A stretch of 64,000 bases of DNA from Desulforudis sp. Its GTDB lineage: Bacteria; Bacillota; Desulfotomaculia; Desulfotomaculales; Desulforudaceae. The DNA is taken from contig QZIR01000027.1 in assembly GCA_003604975.1 (NCBI GenBank), positions 1-64,000 of the forward strand, read 5' to 3'. The notes under the pieces are model-generated. The model was not told where the DNA came from. It was given only the letters and a program-made list of their open reading frames with translations, and searched no databases. Positions 34,102-42,752 of the stretch are shown in pieces. A program made the position numbers and the translations under genes. The first letter of the stretch is position 1. Each line of letters begins with the position of its first letter.

Positions 34102-35043
34102 TTATATTTCAGCACCCAGAATTAAAGCCAGCAGCGCCTTCTGCACATGTAGCCGGTTCTCGGCCTCGTCCCAGACCACGCTGTGCGGCCCGTCCATGAT
34201 CTCGTCCACCACTTCCTCCCCCCGGTGGGCCGGGAGGCAGTGCATAAAGACGTAGTCCTGGTCGGCCAGGGCCACCAGGGCCTCGTTTACCTGGTACTGC
34301 TGAAAGGCCTTGATCCGCTGGTCGTACTCACCCTCCTGCCCCATCGACGCCCAGGTATCGGTCACGACCACGTCGGCGCCGGTCATCGCGACAGCCGGAT
34401 CCCTGGTCAGGACGACGGAAGCACCGGTGGGAGCCGCGTATTCCTGAGCAGCACGCACGATTTCCGGGTCGGGGTCGTACCCCTCGGGGGTGGCCAGGGT
34501 GATGTTCATACCGAGCCTGGCACAGGCCAGCATCATTGAATTGGCCATGTTATTGCCGTCTCCGACCCAGGCCACCTTCAGTCCGGCCAGGCGTACCTTG
34601 CGCTCCTGGATGGTGAGGAGGTCGGCCAGGATCTGGCAGGGATGCTCCAGGTCGGTCAGGCCGTTGATGACCGGAACCGAACCGAACTGGGCCAGTTCCT
34701 CCACGTCGGATTGCTTAAAAGTACGGATCATTATCGCGTCGACGTAGCGCGAGAGCACCCGTGCCGTGTCGGCGATGGTCTCGCCCCGGCCCAGTTGGAT
34801 GTCCCCGGCGTTCAGGTACAGCGCGTGTCCGCCGAGCTGGAACATGGCCAGCTCAAAAGAAATACGGGTACGCGTAGAGGGCTTTTGAAAGATCATGGCC
34901 AGGGATTTGCCGGGCAACAGCGCGTGGGGTTGTCCGGACTTCTGCAAGTGTTTCAGTTTCGCCGCGGTAACCAGGACATTCCCAATCTCTTCGGCCGTCA
35001 GATCCCGCATGGAGATGAGATCGCGGTTCCGTAAATTCGCCAT
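34102..35043 (-). CDS. argF: Ornithine carbamoyltransferase
   Basis: Makes citrulline from ornithine and carbamoyl phosphate, 313 aa. Carbamoyl-phosphate loop KPSTRTRISFE near 52-62, HPCQILADLLT near 133 and the ornithine-side HCLPAHRGEEV near 268 are present, with DTWASMGQE near 228. ATG 35043 sits two bases beyond the argD stop. No carAB genes are in the window, so carbamoyl phosphate must come from elsewhere. Confidence 0.96.
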   Translation of the reverse strand: MANLRNRDLISMRDLTAEEIGNVLVTAAKLKHLQKSGQPHALLPGKSLAMIFQKPSTRTRISFELAMFQLGGHALYLNAGDIQLGRGETIADTARVLSRYVDAIMIRTFKQSDVEELAQFGSVPVINGLTDLEHPCQILADLLTIQERKVRLAGLKVAWVGDGNNMANSMMLACARLGMNITLATPEGYDPDPEIVRAAQEYAAPTGASVVLTRDPAVAMTGADVVVTDTWASMGQEGEYDQRIKAFQQYQVNEALVALADQDYVFMHCLPAHRGEEVVDEIMDGPHSVVWDEAENRLHVQKALLALILGAEI

Positions 35044-35045
35044 GA

Positions 35046-36248
35046 CTATCCCTCGCTTTCCTCATCCAGCGCCGCCCGGAGAACGTCCAGCGCGGCGTCC
35101 ACATCCGCTTCGGTCACAATCAGGGGGGGAATGAAGCGCAGGGTATAGTCGCCGATACAGTTGATCAAAAGTCCCCGCTCGCGGCAGCGTGTCACAATCC
35201 CGCCGGCCTTGATGGTCAATTCCATCCCAAGGAGCAGCCCCTTGCCCCGAACCTCCTTGATGAAACCGTACCGGTCCTGCATCTCCCGTAACCGCCTCAG
35301 GAAATAGGTTCCCACCCGCTCACATTGCCGCACCAGGTTGATTTCGATGATGGTCTGCACCGCAGCCAGTCCGGCGGCGCAGGCCAGCGGGTTCCCGCCG
35401 AAGGTGGAGGCGTGATCACCGGGGGCGAAACCCGACGCAACTTCCTCCGTTGCCAGCATCGCCCCGATCGGGAAGCCCCCGCCGAGGGCCTTGGCCAGCG
35501 TCATGATGTCGGGGGTCACCCCGAAGTGTTCGTAAGCGAACAGACGTCCGGTACGGCCCAGGCCGCACTGTACCTCGTCCAGGATGAGCAACAGTCCGTG
35601 CTCGTCACAGAGGCGGCGCACCCCCTGCAGGTACTTCTGGTCCGCCACGTTGACCCCGCCTTCGCCCTGAATTGGTTCCAGTAGGATACCGGCCGTATGC
35701 GGACCGATCGCGGACCGGAGGGAATCCAGGTCGTTGAAGAAGACGTATCGGAATCCTTCGGGCAGCGGTTCCAGACCTTGCTGATACTTGGTCTGTCCGG
35801 TGGCGGTGATGGCCGCTAGGGTCCGCCCGTGAAAGGAATTGTAAGCGGAGATGATTTCGTACCGTTCGGGGCCGTGCTTCTTCTTGGCGTACTTGCGAGC
35901 CAGCTTGATGGCGGCCTCGATCGCCTCGGCCCCGCTGTTACAGAAGAATACCCGGTCCAGAGCTGAATTCTCGACCAGCAGTCGGGCCAGGCGGGCCTGC
36001 GGCTCAATGTGGTACAGGTTTGAACAGTGCATAAACTGTGAGGCCTGGTTTTGGATCGCCGCCACCACCCGTGGGTGGCAGTGTCCCAGGGAGTCGACGG
36101 CCAGGCCGGAGACAAAGTCCAGATAGCGCTTGCCGTCTGCATCCCAGACATTGAGGCCCTGTCCTCTGACCAATGCCAGTGGCAGGCGCCCGTAAGTGCG
36201 CATTAGATACTGATCGCTCAGCGCGATGATCTCTTTCTGATTTCCCAT
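35046..36248 (-). CDS. argD: Acetylornithine aminotransferase
   Basis: PLP-dependent class III aminotransferase, 400 aa. It has NSGAEAIEAAIKLARKY near 105, the cofactor Asp in LILDEVQCGLGRTG near 223 and the Schiff-base Lys in TLAKALGGGFPIGAM near 252. ATG 36248 follows GGGGGGAAGGG. The position between argB and argF supports acetylornithine as substrate rather than other omega-amino acids. Confidence 0.95.
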   Translation of the reverse strand: MGNQKEIIALSDQYLMRTYGRLPLALVRGQGLNVWDADGKRYLDFVSGLAVDSLGHCHPRVVAAIQNQASQFMHCSNLYHIEPQARLARLLVENSALDRVFFCNSGAEAIEAAIKLARKYAKKKHGPERYEIISAYNSFHGRTLAAITATGQTKYQQGLEPLPEGFRYVFFNDLDSLRSAIGPHTAGILLEPIQGEGGVNVADQKYLQGVRRLCDEHGLLLILDEVQCGLGRTGRLFAYEHFGVTPDIMTLAKALGGGFPIGAMLATEEVASGFAPGDHASTFGGNPLACAAGLAAVQTIIEINLVRQCERVGTYFLRRLREMQDRYGFIKEVRGKGLLLGMELTIKAGGIVTRCRERGLLINCIGDYTLRFIPPLIVTEADVDAALDVLRAALDEESEG

Positions 36249-36294
36249 CGGTTTACCCTTCCCCCCAATGAACCCAGTGGGTCTCCTCTGGCGC

Positions 36295-37185
36295 CTACTT
36301 GACCACCATGGTGCCGACCCCTTCGTCCGTAAACACCTCGAGCAGGATCGCGTGGGACACGCGGCCGTCCAGGATGTGGGTGCGGTTTACCCCGGCGCGC
36401 AGGGCGTCCAGACAGGCGTCGACCTTCGGGATCATCCCGCCGGCAATTACCCCGGCGTTCTTCAAGGCCTCAACCTTGCTCATCTTCAGTACCGAGATCA
36501 GGGAGTCTTTATCGTCCCTGCGGGTCAGGATACCCTCAACGTCGGTAAGCAGCACCAGCTTATCCGCCCCCAGCGCCCCGGCCAGCTTTCCGGCCACGTA
36601 GTCGGCGTTAATGTTGTAGCTTTCCCCGTCGGTTCCGACTGCGGTCGGAGCGATCACGGGGATGTACCCTTCCTTGAAAGCGGTGACCACAATATCCGGA
36701 TTCACGGCGGAGACCTCTCCGACGTAGCCGATATCAAGCTCCTCCCGCGTACCGTTCGCCCGCCGCATCTCGGCAACCTTCTTCCGGGCCTCGAAAAGAT
36801 TGGCGTCCTTGCCGCAAAGCCCGATCGCGCGGCCGCCCAGCCGGTTGATCCGGGCGACGATCTCCTTGTTCACCTTGCCCACCAGCACCATCTCGACGAT
36901 CTCCATGGTCTCCTTGTCGGTGACCCTGAGGCCGTTGACGAATTCGGTGGTTTTGCCGAGTCTCCTCATCATGTCGTTGATGTCCGGTCCACCCCCGTGG
37001 ACGATGACGGGATGCATGCCGACGTACTTCATCAGCACGATGTCGGTCATCACGGCCTGTTTGAGCTTGTCATTAACCATGGCGTGACCGCCGTATTTGA
37101 TGACCACGATCTTACCGTGGAACTTCTCAATGTACGGCAGCGCCTCGACCAGGATGTTGGCCTTTTCAATAGCTGTCAGTGTCAT
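36295..37185 (-). CDS. argB: Acetylglutamate kinase
   Basis: Phosphorylates N-acetylglutamate; about 296 aa. Glycine-rich KYGGHAM near 32, VIVHGGGPDIN near 60, LRVTDKETMEIVEMVL near 90 and the C-terminal GMIPKVDACLDALRAGV are conserved. The N-terminal helix typical of arginine-sensitive hexameric kinases (ALPYIEKFHGK) is present, so feedback inhibition is plausible. ATG 37185 is favoured by its nine-base spacing from GGAGG; the frame extends to 37191. Confidence 0.96.
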   Translation of the reverse strand: MTLTAIEKANILVEALPYIEKFHGKIVVIKYGGHAMVNDKLKQAVMTDIVLMKYVGMHPVIVHGGGPDINDMMRRLGKTTEFVNGLRVTDKETMEIVEMVLVGKVNKEIVARINRLGGRAIGLCGKDANLFEARKKVAEMRRANGTREELDIGYVGEVSAVNPDIVVTAFKEGYIPVIAPTAVGTDGESYNINADYVAGKLAGALGADKLVLLTDVEGILTRRDDKDSLISVLKMSKVEALKNAGVIAGGMIPKVDACLDALRAGVNRTHILDGRVSHAILLEVFTDEGVGTMVVK

Positions 37186-37328
37186 ATGCAACTACCTCCA
37201 ACCAGGGGGATTTGTCCCCTATTCTCACTTCTAACCTCTCTCTTCCGGCTCTCTCTCTTCTGCCATCCCACTTCCAACCTACACTTCCCACTTCTCTCCC
37301 TTTCTCTTCCGGTTCCCTTCTCTGTCTC

Positions 37329-37356
37329 ACCTCTAACCTCTCACATCTCACTTCTC
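37329..37356. repeat. Pyrimidine-rich dispersed intergenic repeat, copy 1
   Basis: The argB-argJ gap (37186-37356) is a pyrimidine-rich tract with several variants of ACCTCTAACCTC and CACTTCTC. Its last 28 bases match the exact repeat shared by copies at 43514 and 45702, with small insertions. It abuts the argJ stop codon. Confidence 0.6.
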
Positions 37357-38574
37357 TTAAGTGCGGTACGCGGCGTTAATTTTCACGTAGTCGTAGGACA
37401 GGTCGCAGCCCCAGGCTACGGCCCCGGCCCCGCCGGAGTGTAGGTCCACGGTCACGACTACGGGGTCTTGCTCCAGAATGGCAGTGGCCCACTGCTCGTC
37501 AAAGCTGAGCCCGCGCCCCGCCAGGGCAACCGGCAGATCGCCCAGGTAGACGTCAAAGGAGTTCGGATTGAAGTCCGCCCCGGAATACCCGGCCGCACAG
37601 ATCACGCGGCCCCAGTTGGCATCCCGGCCGAACACGGCCGCCTTCACCAGGCTTGAAGCGCAGATCGCCCGGGCCGCCTTACGGGCATCTTCTTCAGTGG
37701 GGGCACCTTTGACCCGCACCTCCAGGAGACAGGTGGCGCCCTCCCCGTCACGGGCCACCTTTTTCGCCAGTTCAATGCAAACCGTGGTCAGGGCCTCCCG
37801 GAACAGCTCGAACTCCGGCGTATCCGGTTCCACCGGATCGTTGGCGGCCAGCCCGTTGGCCAGGACCAGGAGCATATCGTTAGTGCTGGTATCCCCGTCC
37901 ACACTGATCAGGTTGAAGGAACGCTCGCTGGCGTAACGAAGTGCCTCCTGCAGGTGCTGCGGACGGATCACAATATCAGTAGTAATAAAACCAAGCATGG
38001 TGGCCATGTTCGGGTGGATCATCCCCGACCCCTTGGCCATTCCGCCTACGGTTATTCTGTGGGTGCCGAGGGTGAAAGATACGGCTGCCTGCTTGAGTAC
38101 GGTATCGGTGGTCATAATCGCGCAGGCGGCGTCGGAACCACCGTCCCTGCTCAACCCGGCCACCGCCGACGGCAACGCGGCCCCGATCCGGTTGACCGGC
38201 AGACGCACCCCGATCACGCCGGTCGAAGCCACCAGCACCCGGTCCTCAGGCAGATCCAGAAGGTTCGCGGTCAGCCGGCCCATTTCGTGGGCGTCCTCGA
38301 GCCCTTCCTCGCCGGTACAGGCGTTGGCGTTACCACTGTTCACAACCAGAGCTTGGGCGACGCCGCCAGCTACGCGGGGCATGGTCACCAGCAGGGGCGC
38401 GGCCTTGACCCGGTTCGTGGTAAAGACTCCGGCCACGGCAAACCCAACCTCGGAATAAAGGACCGCCAGATCCATATCCTTTTTCTTCAGGCCGGCGTGA
38501 ACACCGCTGGCGGTGAAGCCTTGCGGTGAGGTTACCCCCCCACCCTCGATGTATGTAAATGGTGAACTGTTCAA
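37357..38574 (-). CDS. argJ: Ornithine acetyltransferase (glutamate N-acetyltransferase)
   Basis: Recycles the acetyl group from acetylornithine to glutamate, and in many thermophiles also makes acetylglutamate from acetyl-CoA; 405 aa. The self-cleavage site is visible in KGSGMIHPNMATMLGFITTD near 180-199, with the ATML Thr as new N-terminal nucleophile. VNSGNANACTGEEG near 80 is also conserved. No argA or argE is in the window, consistent with a bifunctional enzyme. TTG 38574 follows GAGGAGG. Confidence 0.96.
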   Translation of the reverse strand: MNSSPFTYIEGGGVTSPQGFTASGVHAGLKKKDMDLAVLYSEVGFAVAGVFTTNRVKAAPLLVTMPRVAGGVAQALVVNSGNANACTGEEGLEDAHEMGRLTANLLDLPEDRVLVASTGVIGVRLPVNRIGAALPSAVAGLSRDGGSDAACAIMTTDTVLKQAAVSFTLGTHRITVGGMAKGSGMIHPNMATMLGFITTDIVIRPQHLQEALRYASERSFNLISVDGDTSTNDMLLVLANGLAANDPVEPDTPEFELFREALTTVCIELAKKVARDGEGATCLLEVRVKGAPTEEDARKAARAICASSLVKAAVFGRDANWGRVICAAGYSGADFNPNSFDVYLGDLPVALAGRGLSFDEQWATAILEQDPVVVTVDLHSGGAGAVAWGCDLSYDYVKINAAYRT

Positions 38575-38626
38575 AACATGGCCTCCTCGATCACACTTTC
38601 CTATTGGTGCGCTTTCCTTTTTGCTA

Positions 38627-39667
38627 CTACGGATAAAGGCCGGGATACATCAGGCCGGTGGTCTCGTCCAGCCCGAATAAAAGATTCATATTCTGAATCG
38701 CCTGCCCCGAAGCCCCCTTTACCAGGTTGTCGATGGCAGACAGAATGATTGCCCGATTGGTTCGCGAATCCGAAACGATCCCGATGTCGCAGTGGTTTGA
38801 GCCAGCCACCGCTTTGGTCTGGGGCAGCACCCCCGGCGGCAGCACCCGGACAAAGGGTTCGTCACGGTAGAACTCCGCAAAGACGGTGTAAAGTTCTTCC
38901 CGGTCAAAGTAGTTCTTCAGGTTCACGTAAACGGTAGCCAGGATCCCCCTGGTCATCGGTACCAGGTGCGGTGTGAAGTTGATCAGCAGTTCCGCACCGG
39001 CCAGCAGGCTCAGTTCCTGCTCAATCTCCGGGGTGTGCCGGTGGGCGGCCACGTTGTACGCCTGGAAGTTCTCGTTGGTCTCCGCGAAGTGACCTTTGAG
39101 GGAGAACTGCCGACCTGCGCCGGAGACACCCGACTTGGCGTCCACAATGATGCTGTTCTGGTACACCAGTCCCTTGCATAGCAAGGGGGCCAGGGCCAGG
39201 ATGGATGCCGTCGGGTAACAGCCCGGGTTGGCCACCAGGCGGGCCTCCGTGATGCTCTCGCGGTAGAGCTCCGGCAAACCATAGACGGCCTCATTCAGCA
39301 GCTCGGTAGCGGTGTGCGTAACACCGTACCACTGCTCGTAGACACGCGACTGTCTGAGCCGGAAGTCTGCGCCCAGGTCTACCAGCTTCTTGCCCTGCCT
39401 GAGCACTTCACGGGCCACGTCCATGGAATGGCCGTGCGGTAAAGCAGTGAAAACCACGTCAGTCCGGCTAACTAGCTGGACAAGATCAAGTTCCTCACAG
39501 TCTAAATCCACATAATCATTCAAGTGCGGGTAAACCCGCCAGTAGGGTTCACCGCGGTACGTACGGGAGGTGAGCCCTACCAGTTTGGCCTGCGGGTGGC
39601 GTCCCAGCAGCCGCACCAGCTCGGCCCCGGTATATCCGGTAGCGCCGATAATTCCGACATTGATCAC
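38627..39667 (-). CDS. argC: N-acetyl-gamma-glutamyl-phosphate reductase
   Basis: NADPH-dependent reductase, about 346 aa. It begins with the Rossmann motif VGIIGATGYTGAELVRLL and has the catalytic Cys in VANPGCYPTASILALAPL near 147, plus TPHLVPMTRGI near 235. GTG 39667 is chosen: GGGGGGA is just upstream and the frame to 39733 crosses the promoter. It is the first gene of the arginine operon. Confidence 0.96.
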   Translation of the reverse strand: MINVGIIGATGYTGAELVRLLGRHPQAKLVGLTSRTYRGEPYWRVYPHLNDYVDLDCEELDLVQLVSRTDVVFTALPHGHSMDVAREVLRQGKKLVDLGADFRLRQSRVYEQWYGVTHTATELLNEAVYGLPELYRESITEARLVANPGCYPTASILALAPLLCKGLVYQNSIIVDAKSGVSGAGRQFSLKGHFAETNENFQAYNVAAHRHTPEIEQELSLLAGAELLINFTPHLVPMTRGILATVYVNLKNYFDREELYTVFAEFYRDEPFVRVLPPGVLPQTKAVAGSNHCDIGIVSDSRTNRAIILSAIDNLVKGASGQAIQNMNLLFGLDETTGLMYPGLYP

Positions 39668-39697
39668 GTCGATCCCCCCGTAAAACCAATGTTTATA

Positions 39698-39726
39698 ATT
39701 ATACAAACCACTGTATAATAATGCAA
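39698..39726 (-). promoter_or_regulatory. Promoter and palindromic operator candidate of argCJBDFGH
   Basis: On the coding strand TTGCAT (39726-39721), a 17-base spacer and a perfect TATAAT (39703-39698) lie about 30 bases before the argC GTG. The palindrome TTATACA-GTGGTT-TGTATAA (39718-39699) covers the spacer and overlaps the -10, as a repressor site would. It does not match the usual ARG-box (TGAAT...ATTCA) well, so ArgR binding is only a suggestion. Confidence 0.7.
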
Positions 39727-39754
39727 TAACCAACCGGTGAACAGAAACGGTAAA

Positions 39755-39773
39755 CGGGGGAGATACTCCCCCG
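39755..39773 (-). terminator. Terminator-like hairpin after amrS
   Basis: A perfect 8-bp stem CGGGGGAG/CTCCCCCG with a three-base loop lies between the amrS stop and the arginine promoter. The T-rich stretch on the coding strand after it (TTTACCGTTTCT) is weak. It would insulate the amr genes from argC. Confidence 0.55.
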
Positions 39774-39847
39774 CTTCATCATTTTCGAGGTAAATTGTCG
39801 TATTCCTGCTAACTGATTAGATACTTGCCGTCCTCACCGACGGCTGC

Positions 39848-40873
39848 TTACCCCCGTAGGGGATCGGAACTCCGGGCCTCGCCCACGATGTTCAGCTGGA
39901 ATCCGCAGTATGTGCAACGGTTTTCGGCGTCCAGGGCCAGGCTCCGGACCAAGAACTCGGTACGGTCAATGACCTTCTTGTGGCACTGCGGGCAGAAGGT
40001 ATCCCCCGCTTCGTCATCCCACACGTTACCAAGGTAGACGTAGGAAAGCTTCTCCAAGGTAATCTCCCGCGCCCGGCGCATCGTCTCCATGGGCGTCGGC
40101 GGCCGGTCCGTCATCTTGTACTTGGGCGAATAGCGCGAGAGGTGCAGGGGAACGGAGCGGTCCACCGAGGCGATCCAGTCGCGCAGGGCGGTTATTTCCT
40201 CCGGCTCGTCGTTCAGCCCGGTGACCAGCAGGGTGGTCAGCTCCACGTGACAGCGGGGCACGGCCAGTTCAACGGTGCGCAGGACGGCCTTGAGGCCGCC
40301 TTTACAGACCTTTCGGTAAAAGTTATCCGTAAAGGCCTTGACATCGATATTCATAGCGTCTATGTAGGGCAGGATGGCCTCCAGCGGCTCCGACTCGATA
40401 AACCCGTTGGTGACAAGGACATTGGCGAGGCCGGCCTCGTGCGCCAAAACCGTACAGTCGTATACAAACTCGTACCAGACGGACGGCTCCGAGTAAGTGT
40501 ACGCAATGCCTACACAGTCCCGGTCTTTCTGGGAAAGGGCCAGGTCAACCACCTGCCGCGCGGTTACGCCGACGGTCGACGGGCTGCCGTGGGCGATCTC
40601 CCAGTTCTGGCAGAACTGGCAGTGCAGGTTGCAGCCCACCGTGCCCACGGACAGGATCTCGTGCCCGGGATAAAAATGGTACAGCGGCTTCTTCTCGATC
40701 GGGTCCATCCCATAGGAGGTGATTTGCCCGTAGTTTGTGGCAAACAGCTCACCCCCGATGTTCTTCCGGACTCGGCAGATGCCGGTCTGGTCATCCCTGA
40801 TTACGCACTGGTTGGGACAGAGCTGGCAGTGGACCTTGCCGTCTTCGGTCTTATAGAAACGTGCTTTTCGCAT
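39848..40873 (-). CDS. amrS: AmmeMemoRadiSam radical SAM protein
   Basis: A PflA-like radical SAM protein, about 341 aa. It has an N-terminal metal-site region (CQLCPNQCVIRDDQTGICRV near 16-35), the radical-SAM motif CNLHCQFCQNWE near 80, a SAM-binding AYTYSEPSVWYEF near 125 and a C-terminal CPQCHKKV...CTYCGF zinc-ribbon-like pair. ATG 40873 is chosen because GAAGGA precedes it at six bases. It is encoded with the AmrB-AmrA fusion, the classic three-part system. The reaction is not established. Confidence 0.92.
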   Translation of the reverse strand: MRKARFYKTEDGKVHCQLCPNQCVIRDDQTGICRVRKNIGGELFATNYGQITSYGMDPIEKKPLYHFYPGHEILSVGTVGCNLHCQFCQNWEIAHGSPSTVGVTARQVVDLALSQKDRDCVGIAYTYSEPSVWYEFVYDCTVLAHEAGLANVLVTNGFIESEPLEAILPYIDAMNIDVKAFTDNFYRKVCKGGLKAVLRTVELAVPRCHVELTTLLVTGLNDEPEEITALRDWIASVDRSVPLHLSRYSPKYKMTDRPPTPMETMRRAREITLEKLSYVYLGNVWDDEAGDTFCPQCHKKVIDRTEFLVRSLALDAENRCTYCGFQLNIVGEARSSDPLRG

Positions 40874-40944
40874 CTTTAATCCTTCAATTATCATTTTAAT
40901 ATCCCGTTGTCGCACGCCTTGTTTCCCTGCAGCGTACTGCCGAT

Positions 40945-42354
40945 TTACTTGTAGCGAGTGACCAGGAACCGTTCCAGTTCAACCTCGGCATCCGGCGGGA
41001 TACCAGCCTTCTGCCGCGCAATCTCGACCTGTTCCTCGGCCGTGTCGATGCCCTCCAGGTCCGGTAGCAGTAGCCCCACCTGCCGGCCGCGCGAAACGAT
41101 GACCCCGTACTTCTTAGGATCAAGCTCATCCAATCCGCTGATCGGCTCGGGCTCGCCAAGCACGTCCACCGAGTAGTCAAGCTCGTTTAGTTCCTCCGGC
41201 CTCACCGGAAAGAAACGCGGGTCACGGGTGCCGGCCGATATCGCGTTCTCCAGCACTTCCTCGACTACGGAATCCTTTGTGGGCATTATCGTCCCGATAC
41301 AGCCGCGGAGCATGTCGTCCTTCTTGATCGATACAAACACGCCGCCCGGCCTCTGAAACTCCGAGGGTACCTCGCCCAGGTCGGGCATCTTGCGAATGCC
41401 CCGGACGTAGTTCTCCAGGCGCTGCCGGGCAAGGCGCACCAGGTAGCTCTCCTGCTTCCGGTAGTCTGACTGCGCCTGGTGGTACTCCTCCTGCAAGGTC
41501 TCGTTCAGGGCGGCTTCATCCGCTTTTTCCTTTGGCCGCAATTCCGCGACCAGGTAACCGACGCCAAAGGGGGCCTCGTAGGAGAGCACCTCACCCTCCC
41601 AGGCGTATCCCTCAAGGGCGCCCAACATCATTATTATCGGGCGCAGACCGCACTCTCCCGCATCCTCGGCCAAATCACGGTCAATGTCGATTACTCCACG
41701 GGAGTCTGCCCGCTTGATCAGCTCCACCATCTCGGCGTCGAATTCCGCTCCCCGCGGGCTGTAACCGCCGGGGGCATCTGGGGTGATCCGGTGGGAAAGG
41801 TCGCCGCTGGCCAACAGGGCCACCTTGCGCCCCAGTTCGTCTACCGCCTCCCGCACCACCTGGCCGAAGGTGTACAGTTTCTTACGCGGCAGGAAACTCA
41901 TCCCCGCCTCCACGATCCGGGCGTCAACACCAGCCTTCCGAAGCCAGTAAAGCGGTGCCGTGACGCCATGGTCGAGCCTGAGAAGTTCTGCATCCCCGTA
42001 CCGACGGGCGCTCTGCTCCTCCAGGTTGGCAATCAGAAGATCGCGGGCCCGGCTGAGCATGGCGATCGTGGCCGCCAGCTCCTGGTCGGTCTCCAGGTCG
42101 AACTCCACTTCCGGGGCCCGGAAATGACCTAGGTTACCCTTTGCGCGCACCGCCACGTTCAGGCCGACCGCATCCCGGAAGACCGGACCGTGCGGTGAAA
42201 TGACCACCAGCGTCTCCGCTCCGCTGGCCACAATCCGGCGTCCCAGCTCCAGCAGGGCGTCCTGCGTGTCCTTCACCCTGCGGGCCTCAGGCCCACCGAC
42301 CTCGGGCACCATTATCGGCGGATGCGGGACAATCCCGTAGCAGACGATAGGCAT
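40945..42354 (-). CDS. AmmeMemoRadiSam fused AmrB-AmrA protein
   Basis: A 469-aa fusion. Residues 1 to about 265 form an AmrB (MEMO1-like, class III extradiol-dioxygenase fold) domain starting YGIVPHPPIMVPEVGG, with LVVISPHGPVFRD near 48 and ALLASGDLSHRI near 175. Residues about 290-469 form an AMMECR1 (AmrA) domain with GGVFVSIKKDDMLRGCIGTI near 337 and ISAGTRDPRFFPV near 370. In many genomes the two domains are separate genes. ATG 42354 follows GGGGAGGTG. The biochemical role is unknown; MEMO1-like proteins bind metal through the His/Asp residues. Confidence 0.93.
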   Translation of the reverse strand: MPIVCYGIVPHPPIMVPEVGGPEARRVKDTQDALLELGRRIVASGAETLVVISPHGPVFRDAVGLNVAVRAKGNLGHFRAPEVEFDLETDQELAATIAMLSRARDLLIANLEEQSARRYGDAELLRLDHGVTAPLYWLRKAGVDARIVEAGMSFLPRKKLYTFGQVVREAVDELGRKVALLASGDLSHRITPDAPGGYSPRGAEFDAEMVELIKRADSRGVIDIDRDLAEDAGECGLRPIIMMLGALEGYAWEGEVLSYEAPFGVGYLVAELRPKEKADEAALNETLQEEYHQAQSDYRKQESYLVRLARQRLENYVRGIRKMPDLGEVPSEFQRPGGVFVSIKKDDMLRGCIGTIMPTKDSVVEEVLENAISAGTRDPRFFPVRPEELNELDYSVDVLGEPEPISGLDELDPKKYGVIVSRGRQVGLLLPDLEGIDTAEEQVEIARQKAGIPPDAEVELERFLVTRYK

Positions 42355-42448
42355 ATCTGTACACCTCCCCTGACCAAAATCGCAGTTATATTTTACCCTA
42401 GGAATAAGGTATTTACCACCGGATCGGAGATCCCTTCTTCCAGGCCTC

Positions 42449-42649
42449 TTGCGGGGTCTAACCCCACCTGTCGAAATAAGTCAGACGATTTTCTGGCAAA
42501 CGGTACGGGGCGACCCAGCCAACCCCTCCGTACAGCCGCTGCTAATCTCGGGCCGCGTGCTGCTTCCGCTGCGCTTCGTCAGCGAAAACCTGGACACCCG
42601 GGTTGACTGGGATCCTTCAACCCGAACGGTAACGGTGACCCAGAACTAA
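42449..42649 (+). pseudogene. Copper-amine-oxidase-N (stalk) domain remnant
   Basis: A 66-codon plus-strand frame whose last 35 residues match the second half of the stalk domain common in clostridial surface proteins (LLPLRFVSENLDTRVDWDPS, then TRTVTVTQN). There is no signal peptide and the first 25 residues are unrelated, so it is probably the tail of a lost surface protein. A strong hairpin follows at 42687. The remaining parts of 42355-42752 are non-coding. Confidence 0.6.
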
Positions 42650-42686
42650 CCTTAGAAAGAACCGTATACGTAAGGCACCAACGGAT

Positions 42687-42725
42687 AGCAAACGGCCGGA
42701 ACCTACCCGGTTCCGGCCGTTTGCT
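42687..42725. terminator. Strong bidirectional terminator
   Basis: A perfect 17-bp stem (arms 42687-42703 and 42709-42725, starting AGCAAACGGCCGGAACC) with loop TACCC. It lies between the stalk-domain remnant on the plus strand and the lysE-type gene on the minus strand and could end transcription from both sides. The plus side continues ATTCTAGT and the minus side ATCCGTTGG, so the T-tracts are short. Confidence 0.75.
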
Positions 42726-42752
42726 ATTCTAGTCTATGACTTCAACTTCAGA

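Noticed and set aside
36268-37443. 391-codon plus-strand frame opposite argB
   Set aside because: Asp/His-rich antisense frame with no family match; argB is intact and the region fits the arg operon.
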